Shown: positions 35,031 through 47,811 of the stretch, piece after piece
Position numbering within the stretch: the first letter of the stretch is position 1
Layout: each line of letters opens with the position of its first letter
Assembly (NCBI GenBank): GCA_963966185.1
Contig: CAWZYM010000329.1
Span: forward strand, 186,001-250,000
Direction: 5' to 3'
Source of the DNA: Rhabditoides inermis
Lineage: Eukaryota; Nematoda; Chromadorea; Rhabditida; Rhabditidae
DNA length: 64,000 nucleotides
Position numbers and translations under genes: made by a program
Notes under the pieces: generated by a model
What the model saw: the letters and a program-made list of their open reading frames with translations, nothing else
What the model was told of the DNA's origin: nothing
The model's database searches: none

Positions 35031-36133
35031 GTTCGTGGCGGCTCGTAGCTGTTCGTGGCTGCCGTTACAACTCGTAGATGTTCGTGGATTGTGGTTTTCG
35101 CGGCTGATAGATGTTCGTGGCGGCTCGTAGCTGTTCGTGGGTGACGTTACAACTCGTAGATGTTCGTGGGATGTGGTTTTCGCGGCTGATTCGCGGCTAG
35201 ATGTGGCTCTCGCGGCTGATAGTGGTTCGTGGCGGCTCGTAGCTGTTCGTGGCTGCCGTTACAACTCGTAGATGTTCGTGGATTGTGGTTTTCGCGGCTG
35301 ATAGATGTTCGTGGCGGCTCGTAGCTGTTCGTGGCTGACGTTGCAACTCGTAGATGTTCGTGGATTGCGGTTTTCACAGCTGATAGATGTTCGTGGCGGC
35401 TCGTAGCTGTTCGTGGCTGACGTTACAACTCGTAGATGTTCGTGGGATGTGGTTTTCGCAGCTGATAGATGTTCGTAGCTGTTCGTAGCTGTTCGTGGCT
35501 GACGTTACAACTCGTAGATGTTCGTGGATTGTGGTTTTTGCGGCTGATAGATGTTCGTGGCAGCTCGTAGCTGTTTGTGGCTGAAGTTGAAACTCGTAGA
35601 TGTTCGTGGATTGTGACTCTCGCGGCTGACAGTTGTTCGTGGCGGCTCGTAGCTGTTCGTGGCTCACGTTGCAACTCGTAGATGTTCGTGGATTGTGGCT
35701 CTCGCGGCTGACAGTTGTTCGTGGCGGCTCGTAGCTGTTTGTGGCTGAAGTTGAAAGTCGTAGATGTTCGTGGATTGTGACTCTCGTGGCTGACAGTTGT
35801 TCGTGGCGCCTCATAGCTGTTCGTGGCTCACGTTGCAACTCGTAGATGTTCGTGGATTGTGGCTCTCGCGGCTGACAGTTGTTCGTGGCGGCTCGTAGCT
35901 GTTCGTGGCTGAAGTTGCAACTCGTAGATGTTCGTGGATTGTGGTTCTCGCGGCTGATAGACGTTCGTGGCGGCTCGTAGCTGTTCGTGGCTGACGTTGC
36001 AACTCGTAGCTGTTCGTGGATTGTGGCTCTCGCGGCTGATAGTGGTTCGTGGCGGCTCGTAGCTGTTCGTGGCTGCCGTTACAACTCGTAGATGTTCGTG
36101 GATTGTGGTTTTCGCGGCTGATAGATGTTTGTG

Positions 36134-38958
36134 GCACAAACAGCCACGAGCCGCCTTGAACATCTATCAGCCGCGAGAACCACAATCCACGAACATCTAC
36201 GAGTTTCAACTTCAGCCAAAAACGGCTACGAGCCGCCACGAACAACTGTCAGCCGCGAGAGCCACAATCCACGAACATCTACGAGTTGCAACGTGAGCCA
36301 CGAACAGCTACGAGCCGCCACGAACATCTATCAGCCACGAAAACCACAATACACGAACATCTACGAGTTGTAACGTCAGCCACGAACAGCTACGAGCCGC
36401 CACGAAGAAGTCAGCCGCGAGAGCCACAATCCACGAGCATCTACGAGTTGCAACGTCATCCACGAACAGCTACGAGCCGCCACGAACAACTGTCAGCCGC
36501 GAGAGCCACAATCCACGAACATCTACGAGTTGCAACGTGAGCCACGAACAGCTACGAGCCGCCACGAACATCTATCAGCTGCAAAAACCACATCCCACGA
36601 ACATCTACGAGTTGTAACGTCGGCCACGAACAGCTACGAGCCGCCACGAACATTTATCAGCTGTAAAAACCACAATCCACGAACATCTACGAGTTGCAAC
36701 GTCAGCCACGAACAGCTACGAGCCGCCACGAACATCTATCAGCCGCGAAAACCACAATTCACGAACATCTACGAGTTGTAACGTCAGCCATGAACAGCTA
36801 CGAGCCGCCACGAACCACTATCAGCCACGAAAACCACATCCCACGAACATCTACGAGTTGTAACGTCAGCCACGAACAGCTACAAGCCGCCACGAACATT
36901 TATCAGCTGTGAAAACCACAATTCACGAACATCTACGAGTTGCAACTTCAGCCACAAACAGCTACGATCCGCCACGAACATCTATCAGCTGCGAAAACCA
37001 CAATCCACGAACATCTACGAGTTGCAACGTCAGCCACGAACAGCTGAGAGTTTCAACTTCAGCCACAAACAGCTACGAGCCGCCACGAACATCTATCTTC
37101 TGCTAAAACCACAATCCACGAACATCTACGAGTTGTGACGTCAGCCACGAACAGCTACAAACCGCCACGAACAACTGTCAGCCGCGAGAGCCACAATCCA
37201 CGAACACCTACGAGTTGCAACGTCAGCCACGAACAGCTACGAGCCGCCACGAACATCTATCAGCCGCGAAAACCACAATCCACGAATATCTACGAGTTGT
37301 AACGTCAGCCACGAACAGCTACGAGCCGCCACGAACATCTATCAGCTGCGAATACCACAATCCACGAACATCTACGAGTTGAACGTCAGCCACGAACAGC
37401 TACGAGCCGCCACGAAGAAGTCAGCCGCGAGAGCCACAATCCACGAGCATCTACGAGTTGCAACGTCAGCCACGAACAGCTACGAGCCGCCACGAACAAC
37501 TGTCAGCCGCGAGAGCCACAATCCACGAACATCTACGAGTTGCAACGTGAGCCACGAACAGCTACGAGCCGCCACGAACATCTATCAGCTGCAAAAACCA
37601 CATCCCACGAACATCTACGAGTTGTAACGTCAGCCACGAACAGCTACGACCCGCCACGAACATTTATCAGCTGTGAAAACCACAATCCACGAACATCTAC
37701 GAGTTGCAACGTCAGCCACGAACAGCTACGAGCCGCCACGAACATCTATCAGCCGCGAAAACCACAATCCACGAACATCTACGAGTTGTAACGTCAGCCA
37801 TGAACAGCTACGAGCCGCCACGAACCACTATCAGCCACGAAAACCACATCCCACGAACATCTACGAGTTGTAACGTCAGCCACGAACAGCTACGAGCCGC
37901 CACGAACATTTATCAGCTGTGAAAACCACAATTCACGAACATCTACGAGTTGCAACTTCAGCCACAAACAGCTACGATTGTGGTTTTCGCAGAAGATAGA
38001 TGTTCGTGGCGGCTCGTAGCTGTTTGTGGCTGAAGTTGAAACTCTCAGCTGTTCGTGGCTGACGTTGCAACTCGTAGATGTTCGTGGATTGTGGTTTTCG
38101 CAGCTGATAGATGTTCGTGGCGGATCGTAGCTGTTTGTGGCTGAAGTTGCAACTCGTAGATGTTCGTGAATTGTGGTTTTCACAGCTGATAAATGTTCGT
38201 GGCGGCTCGTAGCTGTTCGTGGCTGACGTTACAACTCGTAGATGTTCGTGGGATGTGGTTTTCGTGGCTGATAGTGGTTCGTGGCGGCTCGTAGCTGTTC
38301 ATGGCTGACGTTACAACTCGTAGATGTTCGTGAATTGTGGTTTTCGCGGCTGATAGATGTTCGTGGCGGCTCGTAGCTGTTCGTGGCTGACGTTGCAACT
38401 CGTAGATGTTCGTGGATTGTGGTTTTCACAGCTGATAAATGTTCGTGGCGGCTCGTAGCTGTTCGTGGCCGACGTTACAACTCGTAGATGTTCGTGGGAT
38501 GTGGTTTTTGCAGCTGATAGATGTTCGTGGCGGCTCGTAGCTGTTCGTGGCTCACGTTGCAACTCGTAGATGTTCGTGGATTGTGGCTCTCGCGGCTGAC
38601 AGTTGTTCGTGGCGGCTCGTAGCTGTTCGTGGATGACGTTGCAACTCGTAGATGCTCGTGGATTGTGGCTCTCGCGGCTGACTTCTTCGTGGCGACTCGT
38701 AGCTGTTCGTGGCTGACGTTACAACTCGTAGATGTTCGTGTATTGTGGTTTTCGTGGCTGATAGATGTTCGTGGCGGCTCGTAGCTGTTCGTGGCTCACG
38801 TTGCAACTCGTAGATGTTCGTGGATTGTGGCTCTCGCGGCTGACAGTTGTTCGTGGCGGCTCGTAGCCGTTTTTGGCTGAAGTTGAAACTCGTAGATGTT
38901 CGTGGATTGTGGTTCTCGCGGCTGATAGATGTTCGTGGCGGCTCGTGGCTGTTTGTAA
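36134..38958. repeat. Large inverted repeat, arms of about 980 bp
   Basis: Left arm about 36134-37117, right arm about 37977-38958, spacer about 860 bp. Rare variants match in mirror order: tacgatccgcc with ggcggatcgta, cttctgc with gcagaag, attcacgaac with gttcgtgaatt, and the gcaacgtcatcc and ggatgacgttgc pair. The outer end of the left arm and the inner end of the right arm coincide with the orientation breakpoints. Confidence 0.85.
36135..37976 (-). repeat. Inverted A segment inside the giant array
   Basis: All monomers here run in reverse orientation (ccacgaacatctacgag), opposite to every other A array. The left breakpoint is in tgtttgtggcacaaaca, itself a 7 bp fold-back. The right breakpoint follows acagctacga at 37976. 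Confidence 0.93.
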
Positions 38959-39199
38959 CTGAAGTTGAAACTCGTAGCTGTTCGTGGATTGTGGCTCTCG
39001 CGGCTGACAGTTATTCGTGGCGGCTCGTAGCTGTTCGTGGCAGACGTAGCAACTCGTAGATGTTCGTGGATTGTGGCTTTCGCAGCTGACAGTTGTTCGT
39101 GGCGGCTCGTAGCTGTTCGTGGCTGACGTTGCAACTCGTAGATGCTCGTGGATTCTGGCTCTCGCGGCTGACTTCTTCGTGGCGGCTCGTAGCTGTTCG

Positions 39200-42100
39200 T
39201 GGCTGACGTTCAACTCGTAGATGTTCGTGGATTGTGGTATTCGCAGCTGATAGATGTTCGTGGCGGCTCGTAGCTGTTCGTGGCTGACGTTACAACTCGT
39301 AGATATTCGTGGATTGTGGTTTTCGCGGCTGATAGATGTTCGTGGCGGCTCGTAGCTGTTCGTGGCTGACGTTGCAACTCGTAGGTGTTCGTGGATTGTG
39401 GCTCTCGCGGCTGACAGTTGTTCGTGGCGGCTCGTAGCTGTTCGTGGCTGACGTTACAACTCGTAGATGTTCGTGGGATGTGGTTTTTGCAGCTGATAGA
39501 TGTTCGTGGCGGCTCGTAGCTGTTCGTGGCTCACGTTGCAACTCGTAGATGTTCGTGGATTGTGGCTCTCGCGGCTGACAGTTGTTCGTGGCGGCTCGTA
39601 GCTGTTCGTGGCTGACGTTGCAACTCGTAGATGCTCGTGGATTGTGGCTCTCGCGGCTGACTTCTTCGTGGCGGCTCGTAGCTGTTCGTGGCTGACGTTA
39701 CAACTCGTAGATGTTCGTGTATTGTGGTTTTCGTGGCTGATAGATGTTCGTGGCGGCTCGTAGCTGTTCGTGGCTCACGTTGCAACTCGTAGATGTTCGT
39801 GGATTGTGGCTCTCGCGGCTGACAGTTGTTCGTGGCGGCTCGTAGCTGTTTTTGGCTGAAGTGGAAACTCGTAGATGTTCGTGGATTGTGACTCTCGCGG
39901 CTGACAGTTGTTCGTGGCGGCTCGTAGCTGTTCGTGGCTCACGTTTCAACTCGTAGATGTTCGTGGATTGTGGCTCTCGCGGCTGACAGTTGTTCGTGGC
40001 GGCTCGTAGCTGTTTGTGGCTGAAGTTGCAACTCGTAGATGTTCGTGGGTTGTGGTTCTCGCGGCTGATAGATGTTCGTGGCGGCTCGTGGCTGTTTGTA
40101 ACTGAAGTTGAAACTCGTAGCTGTTCGTGGATTGTGGCTCTCGCGGCTGACAGTTATTCGTGGCGGCTCGTAGCTGTTCGTGGCAGACGTAGCAACTCGT
40201 AGATGTTCGTGGATTGTGGCTTTCGCAGCTGACAGTTGTTCGTGGCGGCTCGTAGCTGTTCGTGGCTGACGTTGCAACTCGTAGATGCTCGTGGATTCTG
40301 GCTCTCGCGGCTGACTTCTTCGTGGCGGCTCGTAGCTGTTCGTGGCTGACGTTCAACTCGTAGATGTTCGTGGATTGTGGTATTCGCAGCTGATAGATGT
40401 TCGTGGCGGCTCGTAGCTGTTCGTGGCTGACGTTACAACTCGTAGATATTCGTGGATTGTGGTTTTCGCGGCTGATAGATGTTCGTGGCGGCTCGTAGCT
40501 GTCCGTGGCTGACGTTGCAACTCGTAGGTGTTCGTGGATTGTGGCTCTCGCGGCTGACAGTTGTTCGTGGCGGCTCGTAGCTGTTTGTGGCTGAAGTTGA
40601 AACTCGTAGATGTTCGTGGATTGTGACTCTCGCAGCTGACAGTTGTTCGTGGCAGCTCGTAGCTGTTCGTGGCTCACGTTGCAACTCGTAGATGTTCGTG
40701 GATTGTGGCTCTCGCGGCTGACAGTTGTTCGTGGCGGCTCGTAGCTGTTCGTGGCTGAAGTTGCAACTCGTAGATGTTCGTGGATTGTGGTTTTCGCGGC
40801 TGATAGATGTTCGTGGCGACTCGTGGCTGTTTGTAACTGAAGTTGAAACTCGTAGCTGTTCGTGGATTGTGGCTCTCGCGGCTGACAGTTATTCGTGGCG
40901 GCTCGTAGCTGTTCGTGGCTGACGTTACAACTCGTAGATATTCGTGGATTGTGGCTCTCGCGGCTGACAGTTGTTCGTGGTGGCTCGTAGCTGTTTGTAA
41001 CTGAAGTTGAAACTCGTAGCTGTTCGTGGATTGTGGCTCTCGCGGCTGACAGTAGCTGTTCGTGGCTGACGTTGCAACTCGTAAATGCTCGTGGATTGTG
41101 GCTCTCGCGGCTGACTTCTTCGTGGCGGCTCGTAGCTGTTCGTGGCTGACGTTACAACTCGTAGATGTTCGTGTATTGTGGTTTTCGTGGCTGATAGATG
41201 TTCGTGGCGGCTCGTAGCTGTTCCTGGCTCACGTTGCAACTCGTAGATGTTTGTGGACTGTGGCTCTCGCGGTTGACAGTTGTTTGTGGCGGCTCGTAGC
41301 TGTTTGTGGCTGAAGTTGAAACTCGTAGATGTTCGTGGATTGTGACTTTCGCGGCTGACAGTTGTTCGTGGCGGCTCGTAGCTGTTCGTGGCTCACGTTG
41401 CAACTCGTAGATGTTCGTGGATTGTGGCTCTCGCGGCTGACAGTTGTTCGTGGCGGCTCGTAGCTGTTCGTGGCTGACGTTACAACTCGTAGATGTTCGT
41501 GGATTGTGGTTTTTGCGGCTGATAGATGTTCGTGGCGGCTCGTAGCTGTTTGTGGCTGAAGTTGAAACTCGTAGATGTTCGTGGATTGTGACTCTCGCGG
41601 CTGACAGTTGTTCGTGGCGGCTCGTAGCTGTTCGTGGCTCACGTTGCAACTCGTAGATGTTCGTGAATTGTGGCTCTCGCGGCTGACAGTTGTTCGTGGC
41701 GGCTCGTAGCTGTTCGTGGCTGACGTTACAACTCGTAGATATTCGTGGATTGTGGTTTTCGCGGCTGATAGATGTTCGTGGCGGCTCGTAGCTGTTCGTG
41801 GCTGACGTTGCAACTCGTAGATGTTCGTGGATTGTGGCTCTCGCGGCTGACAGTTGTTCGTGGCGGCTCGTAGCTGTTTGTGGCTGAAGTTGAAACTCGT
41901 AGATGTTCGTGGATTGTGGCTCTCGCGGCTGACAGTTGTTCGTGGCGGCTCGTAGCTGTTCGTGGCTCACGTTGCAACTCGTAGATGTTCGTGAATTGTG
42001 GCTCTCGCGGCTGACAGTTGTTCGTGGCGGCTCGTAGCTGTTCGTGGCTGACGTTACAACTCGTAGATATTCGTGGATTGTGGTTTTCGCGGCTGATAGA

Positions 42101-45100
42101 TGTTCGTGGCGGCTCGTAGCTGTTCGTGGCTGACGTTGCAACTCGTAGATGTTCGTGGATTGTGGCTCTCGCGGCTGACAGTTGTTCGTGGCGGCTCGTA
42201 GCTGTTTGTGGCTGAAGTTGAAACTCGTAGATGTTCGTGGATTGTGACTCTTGCGGCTGACAGTTGTTCGTGGCGGCTCGTAGCTGTTCGTGGCTCACGT
42301 TGCAACTCGTAGATGTTCGTGGATTGTGACTCTCGCGGCTGACAGTTGTTCGTGGCGGCTCGTAGCTGTTCGTGGCTGAAGTTGCAACTCGTAGATGTTC
42401 GTGGATTTAGGTTCTCGCGGCTGATAGATGTTCGTGGCGGCTCGTGGCTGTTTGTAACTGAAGTTGAAACTCGTAGCTGTTCGTGGATTGTGGCTCTCGC
42501 GGCTGACAGTTATTCGTGGCGGCTCGTAGCTGTTCGTGGCTGACGTTACAACTCGTAGATATTCGTGGATTGTGGCTCTCGCGGCTGACAGTTGTTCGTG
42601 GTGGCTCGTAGCTGTTCGTGGCTGACGTTACAACTCGTAGATGTTCGTGGATTGTGGTTTTCACAGCTGATAAATGTTCGTGGCGGCTCGTAGCTGTTCG
42701 TGGCCGACGTTACAACTCGTAGATGTTCGTGGGATGTGGTTTTTGCAGCTGATAGATGTTCGTGGCGGCTCGTAGCTGTTCGTGGCTTACGTTTCAACTC
42801 GTAGATGTTCGTGGATTGTGGCTCTCGCGGCTGACAGTTGTTCGTGGCGGCTCGTAGCTGTTTGTGGCTGAAGTTGCAACTCGTAGATGTTCGTGGGTTG
42901 TGGTTCTCGCGGCTGATAGATGTTCGTGGCGGCTCGTAGCTGTTCGTGGCCGACGTTACAACTCGTAGATGTTCGTGGGATGTGGTTTTTGCAGCTGATA
43001 GATGTTCGTGGCGGCTCGTAGCTGTTCGTGGCTCACGTTGCAACTCGTAGATGTTCGTGGATTGTGGCTCTCGCGGCTGACAGTTGTTCGTGGCGGCTCG
43101 TAGCTGTTCGTGGATGACGTTGCAACTCGTAGATGCTCGTGGATTGTGGCTCTCGCGGCTGACTTCTTCGTGGCGGCTCGTAGCTGTTCGTGGCTGACGT
43201 TACAACTCGTAGATGTTCGTGTATTGTGGTTTTCGTGGCTGATAGATGTTCGTGGGGGCTCGTAGCTGTTCGTGGCTCACGTTGCAACTCGTAGATGTTT
43301 GTGGATTGTGGCTCTCGCGGCTGACAGTTGTTCGTGGCGGCTCGTAGCTGTTTTTGGCTGAAGTTGAAACTCGTAGATGTTCGTGGATTGTGGTTCTCGC
43401 GGCTGATAGATGTTCGTGGCGGCTCGTGGCTGTTTGTAACTGAAGTTGAAACTCGTAGCTGTTCGTGGATTGTGGCTCTCGCGGCTGACAGTTGTTCGTG
43501 GCGGCTCGTAGCTGTTCGTGGCTGACGTTGCAACTCGTAGATGCTCGTGGATTCTGGCTCTCGCGGCTGACTTCTTCGTGGCGGCTCGTAGCTGTTCGTG
43601 GCTGACGTTCAACTCGTAGATGTTCGTGGATTGTGGTATTCGCAGCTGATAGATGTTCGTGGCGGCTCGTAGCTGTTCGTGGCTGACGTTACAACTCGTA
43701 GATATTCGTGGATTGTGGTTTTCGCGGCTGATAGATGTTCGTGGCGGCTCGTAGCTGTTCGTGGCTGACGTTGCAACTCGTAGGTGTTCGTGGATTGTGG
43801 CTCTCGCGGCTGACAGTTGTTCGTGGCGGCTCGTAGCTGTTCGTGGCTGACGTTACAACTCGTAGATGTTCGTGGGATGTGGTTTTTGCAGCTGATAGAT
43901 GTTCGTGGCGGCTCGTAGCTGTTCGTGGCTCACGTTGCAACTCGTAGATGTTCGTGGATTGTGGCTCTCGCGGCTGACAGTTGTTCGTGGCGGCTCGTAG
44001 CTGTTCGTGGCTGACGTTGCAACTCGTAGATGCTCGTGGATTGTGGCTCTCGCGGCTGACTTCTTCGTGGCGGCTCGTAGCTGTTCGTGGCTGACGTTAC
44101 AACTCGTAGATGTTCGTGTATTGTGGTTTTCGTGGCTGATAGATGTTCGTGGCGGCTCGTAGCTGTTCGTGGCTCACGTTGCAACTCGTAGATGTTCGTG
44201 GATTGTGGCTCTCGCGGCTGACAGTTGTTCGTGGCGGCTCGTAGCTGTTTTTGGCTGAAGTGGAAACTCGTAGATGTTCGTGGATTGTGACTCTCGCGGC
44301 TGACAGTTGTTCGTGGCGGCTCGTAGCTGTTCGTGGCTCACGTTTCAACTCGTAGATGTTCGTGGATTGTGGCTCTCGCGGCTGACAGTTGTTCGTGGCG
44401 GCTCGTAGCTGTTTGTGGCTGAAGTTGCAACTCGTAGATGTTCGTGGGTTGTGGTTCTCGCGGCTGATAGATGTTTGTGGCGGCTCGTGGCTGTTTGTAA
44501 CTGAAGTTGAAACTCGTAGCTGTTCGTGGATTGTGGCTCTCGCGGCTGACAGTTATTCGTGGCGGCTCGTAGCTGTTCGTGGCAGACGTAGCAACTCGTA
44601 GATGTTCGTGGATTGTGGCTTTCGCAGCTGACAGTTGTTCGTGGCGGCTCGTAGCTGTTCGTGGCTGACGTTGCAACTCGTAGATGCTCGTGGATTCTGG
44701 CTCTCGCGGCTGACTTCTTCGTGGCGGCTCGTAGCTGTTCGTGGCTGACGTTCAACTCGTAGATGTTCGTGGATTGTGGTATTCGCAGCTGATAGATGTT
44801 CGTGGCGGCTCGTAGCTGTTCGTGGCTGACGTTACAACTCGTAGATATTCGTGGATTGTGGTTTTCGCGGCTGATAGATGTTCGTGGCGGCTCGTAGCTG
44901 TCCGTGGCTGACGTTGCAACTCGTAGGTGTTCGTGGATTGTGGCTCTCGCGGCTGACAGTTGTTCGTGGCGGCTCGTAGCTGTTTGTGGCTGAAGTTGAA
45001 ACTCGTAGATGTTCGTGGATTGTGACTCTCGCAGCTGACAGTTGTTCGTGGCAGCTCGTAGCTGTTCGTGGCTCACGTTGCAACTCGTAGATGTTCGTGG

Positions 45101-45470
45101 ATTGTGGCTCTCGCGGCTGACAGTTGTTCGTGGCGGCTCGTAGCTGTTCGTGGCTGAAGTTGCAACTCGTAGATGTTCGTGGATTGTGGTTTTCGCGGCT
45201 GATAGATGTTCGTGGCGACTCGTGGCTGTTTGTAACTGAAGTTGAAACTCGTAGCTGTTCGTGGATTGTGGCTCTCGCGGCTGACAGTTATTCGTGGCGG
45301 CTCGTAGCTGTTCGTGGCTGACGTTACAACTCGTAGATATTCGTGGATTGTGGCTCTCGCGGCTGACAGTTGTTCGTGGTGGCTCGTAGCTGTTTGTAAC
45401 TGAAGTTGAAACTCGTAGCTGTTCGTGGATTGTGGCTCTCGCGGCTGACAGTAGCTGTTCGTGGCTCACG
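39200..45470 (+). repeat. Direct segmental duplication with 4399 bp offset in the A array
   Basis: Variant series at about 39.2-41.1 kb recurs at about 43.6-45.5 kb. Examples are the run of gtattcgcagctgatag then taggtgttcg (39380 and 43783), gctgtccgtggctg (40498 and 44897) and gacagtagctgttcg (41048 and 45447). The last part is then tandemly duplicated at a 719 bp offset up to about 46.3 kb. Confidence 0.8.
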
Positions 45471-47360
45471 TTGCAACTCGTAGATGTTCGTGAATTGTGG
45501 CTCTCGCGGCTGACTTCTTCGTGGCGGCTCGTAGCTGTTCGTGGCTGACGTTACAACTCGTAGATGTTCGTGGATTGTGGTTTTCGCGGCTGATAGATGT
45601 TCGTGGCGGCTCGTAGCTGTTCGTGGCTGACGTTGCAACTCGTAGATGTTCGTGGATTGTGGCTCTCGCGGCTGACAGTTGTTCGTGGCGGCTCGTAGCT
45701 GTTTGTGGCTGAAGTTGAAACTCGTAGATGTTCGTGGATTGTGGCTCTCGCGGCTGACAGTTGTTCGTGGCAGCTCGTAGCTGTTCGTGGCTCACGTTGC
45801 AACTCGTAGATGTTCGTGGATTGTGGCTCTCGCGGCTGACAGTTGTTCGTGGCGGCTCGTAGCTGTTCGTGGCTGAAGTTGCAACTCGTAGATGTTCGTG
45901 GATTGTGGTTTTCGCGGCTGATAGATGTTCGTGGCGACTCGTGGCTGTTTGTAACTGAAGTTGAAACTCGTAGCTGTTCGTGGATTGTGGCTCTCGCGGC
46001 TGACAGTTATTCGTGGCGGCTCGTAGCTGTTCGTGGCTGACGTTACAACTCGTAGATATTCGTGGATTGTGGCTCTCGCGGCTGACAGTTGTTCGTGGTG
46101 GCTCGTAGCTGTTTGTAACTGAAGTTGAAACTCGTAGCTGTTCGTGGATTGTGGCTCTCGCGGCTGACAGTAGCTGTTCGTGGCTCACGTTGCAACTCGT
46201 AGATGTTCGTGAATTGTGGCTCTCGCGGCTGACTTCTTCGTGGCGGCTCGTAGCTGTTCGTGGCTGACGTTACAACTCGTAGATGTTCGTGGATTGTGGT
46301 TTTCACAGCTGATAGATGTTTGTGGCGGCTCGTAGCTGTTCGTGGCTGACGTTACAACTCGTAGATGTTCGTGGGATGTGGTTTTCGCAGCTGATAGATG
46401 TTCGTGGCGGCTCGTAGCTGTTCGTGGCTGACGTTACAACTCGTGGATGTTCGTGGATTGTGGTTTTCGCGGCTGATAGATGTTCGTGGCGGCTCGTAGC
46501 TGTTCGTGGCTGACGTTGCAGCTCGTAGATGTTCGTGGATTGTGGTTTTCACAGCTGATAGATGTTTGTGGCGGCTCGTAGCTGTTCGTGGCTGACGTTA
46601 CAACTCGTAGATGTTCGTGGGATGTGGTTTTCGCAGCTGATAGATGTTCGTGGCGGCTCGTAGCTGTTCGTGGCTGACGTTGCAACTCGTAGATGCTCGT
46701 GGATTGTGGCTCCCGCGGCTGACTTCTTCGTGGCGGCTCGTAGCTGTTTGTGGCTGACGTTGCAACTCGTAGATGTTCGTGGATTGTGGTTTTCGTGACT
46801 GATAGATGTTTGTGGCGGCTCGTAGCTGTTCGTGGCTGCTTGTAGCTGACAGCTGTTCGTGGCGGCTCGTAGCTGTTTGTGGCTGAAGTTACAACTCGTA
46901 GATGTTCGTGGATTGTGGTTTTCGTGGCTGATAGATGTTCGTGGCGACTCGTAGCTGTTTGTGGCTGAAGTTGAAACTCGTAGATGTTCGTTGATTGTGG
47001 CTCTCGCGGCTGACAGCTGTTCGTGCCGGCTCGTAGCTGTTCGTGGCTGACAATGCAACTCGTAGATCTTCGTGGCTGACGTTGCAACTCGTAGATGTTT
47101 GTGGATTGTGGTTTTCGCAGCTGATAGCTGTTCGTGGCGGCTCGTAGCTGTTCGTGGCTGACGTTGCAACTCGTAGATGTTTGTGGATTGTGGTTTTCGC
47201 AGCTGTTCGTGGCGGCTCGTAGCTGTTCGTGGCTAACGTTCAACTAGTAGATGTTCGTGGATTGTGGTATTCGCAGCTGATAGATGTTCGTGGCGGCTCG
47301 TAGCTGTTCGTGGCTGACGTTGCAACTCGTAGATGTTCGTGGATTGTGATTTTCGCAGCT

Positions 47361-47781
47361 AAGTATAAATGAAGTATAAGTGAAGTATAAATAAAGTATA
47401 AAAGAAGTATAAATGAAATATGTATGAATGAAGTATAAATGAAGTATAATTGAAGTATAAATGAAGTATAAATGAAGTAAAAAAGAAGTATAAATGAAGT
47501 ATAAATGAAGTATAAATGAGGTATAAATGAGGTATAAATGAAGTATACATGAAATATAAATGAAGTATAAAAGAAGTATAAATGAAGTATAAATAAAGTA
47601 TAAAAGAAGTATAAATGAAGTATAAATGAAGTATACAAGAAGTATAAATGAAGTATAAATGAAGTATAAGTGAAGTATAAAAGAAGTATAAATGAAGTTT
47701 AAATGAAGTATAAATGAAGTATAAATGAAGTATAAATGAAGTATAAGTGAAGTATAAATGAAGTATAAAAGAAGTATAAAT
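47361..47781 (+). repeat. B array, unit 7, part left of the retrotransposon
   Basis: 11 bp units. The last 90 bp are identical to 54601-54694 up to the insertion point. Confidence 0.95.
47767..47781 (+). repeat. Target-site duplication, left copy
   Basis: aaaagaagtataaat, identical to 50923-50937. Single copies occur at the uninterrupted paralogous sites 1338-1352, 54680-54694 and 58517-58531. Confidence 0.9.
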
Positions 47782-47811
47782 ACTTACTTACTTGAATACT
47801 TGAATGCTCCT
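47782..47811 (-). other. Retrotransposon 3-prime region with tandem-repeat tail
   Basis: Only 30 nt separate the stop codon from the insertion junction. In sense orientation they read AGGAGC, then ATTCAAGT twice, then AAGT twice. Short tandem-repeat tails with no poly(A) are typical of RTE elements and take part in target-primed reverse transcription. Confidence 0.85.

Larger units (their letters stand above)
26901..47360 (+). repeat. Giant A array (20.5 kb of 82 bp monomers)
   Basis: It holds roughly 250 monomers uninterrupted by B, C or D modules. The first part (to about 28.9 kb) follows the long-type arrays at 16364 and 21755. The last part (about 46.88-47.36 kb) is collinear with the 538 bp short arrays and ends at the short-type gcagct/aagtat junction, so the array is a hybrid of the two families. 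Internal segments include a 2337 bp tandem duplication (about 30.69-35.0 kb), an inverted segment (36135-37976), a 4399 bp-offset duplication (about 39.2-41.1 and 43.6-45.5 kb) and a 719 bp tandem duplication (45.1-46.3 kb). No gene is visible. Confidence 0.95.
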
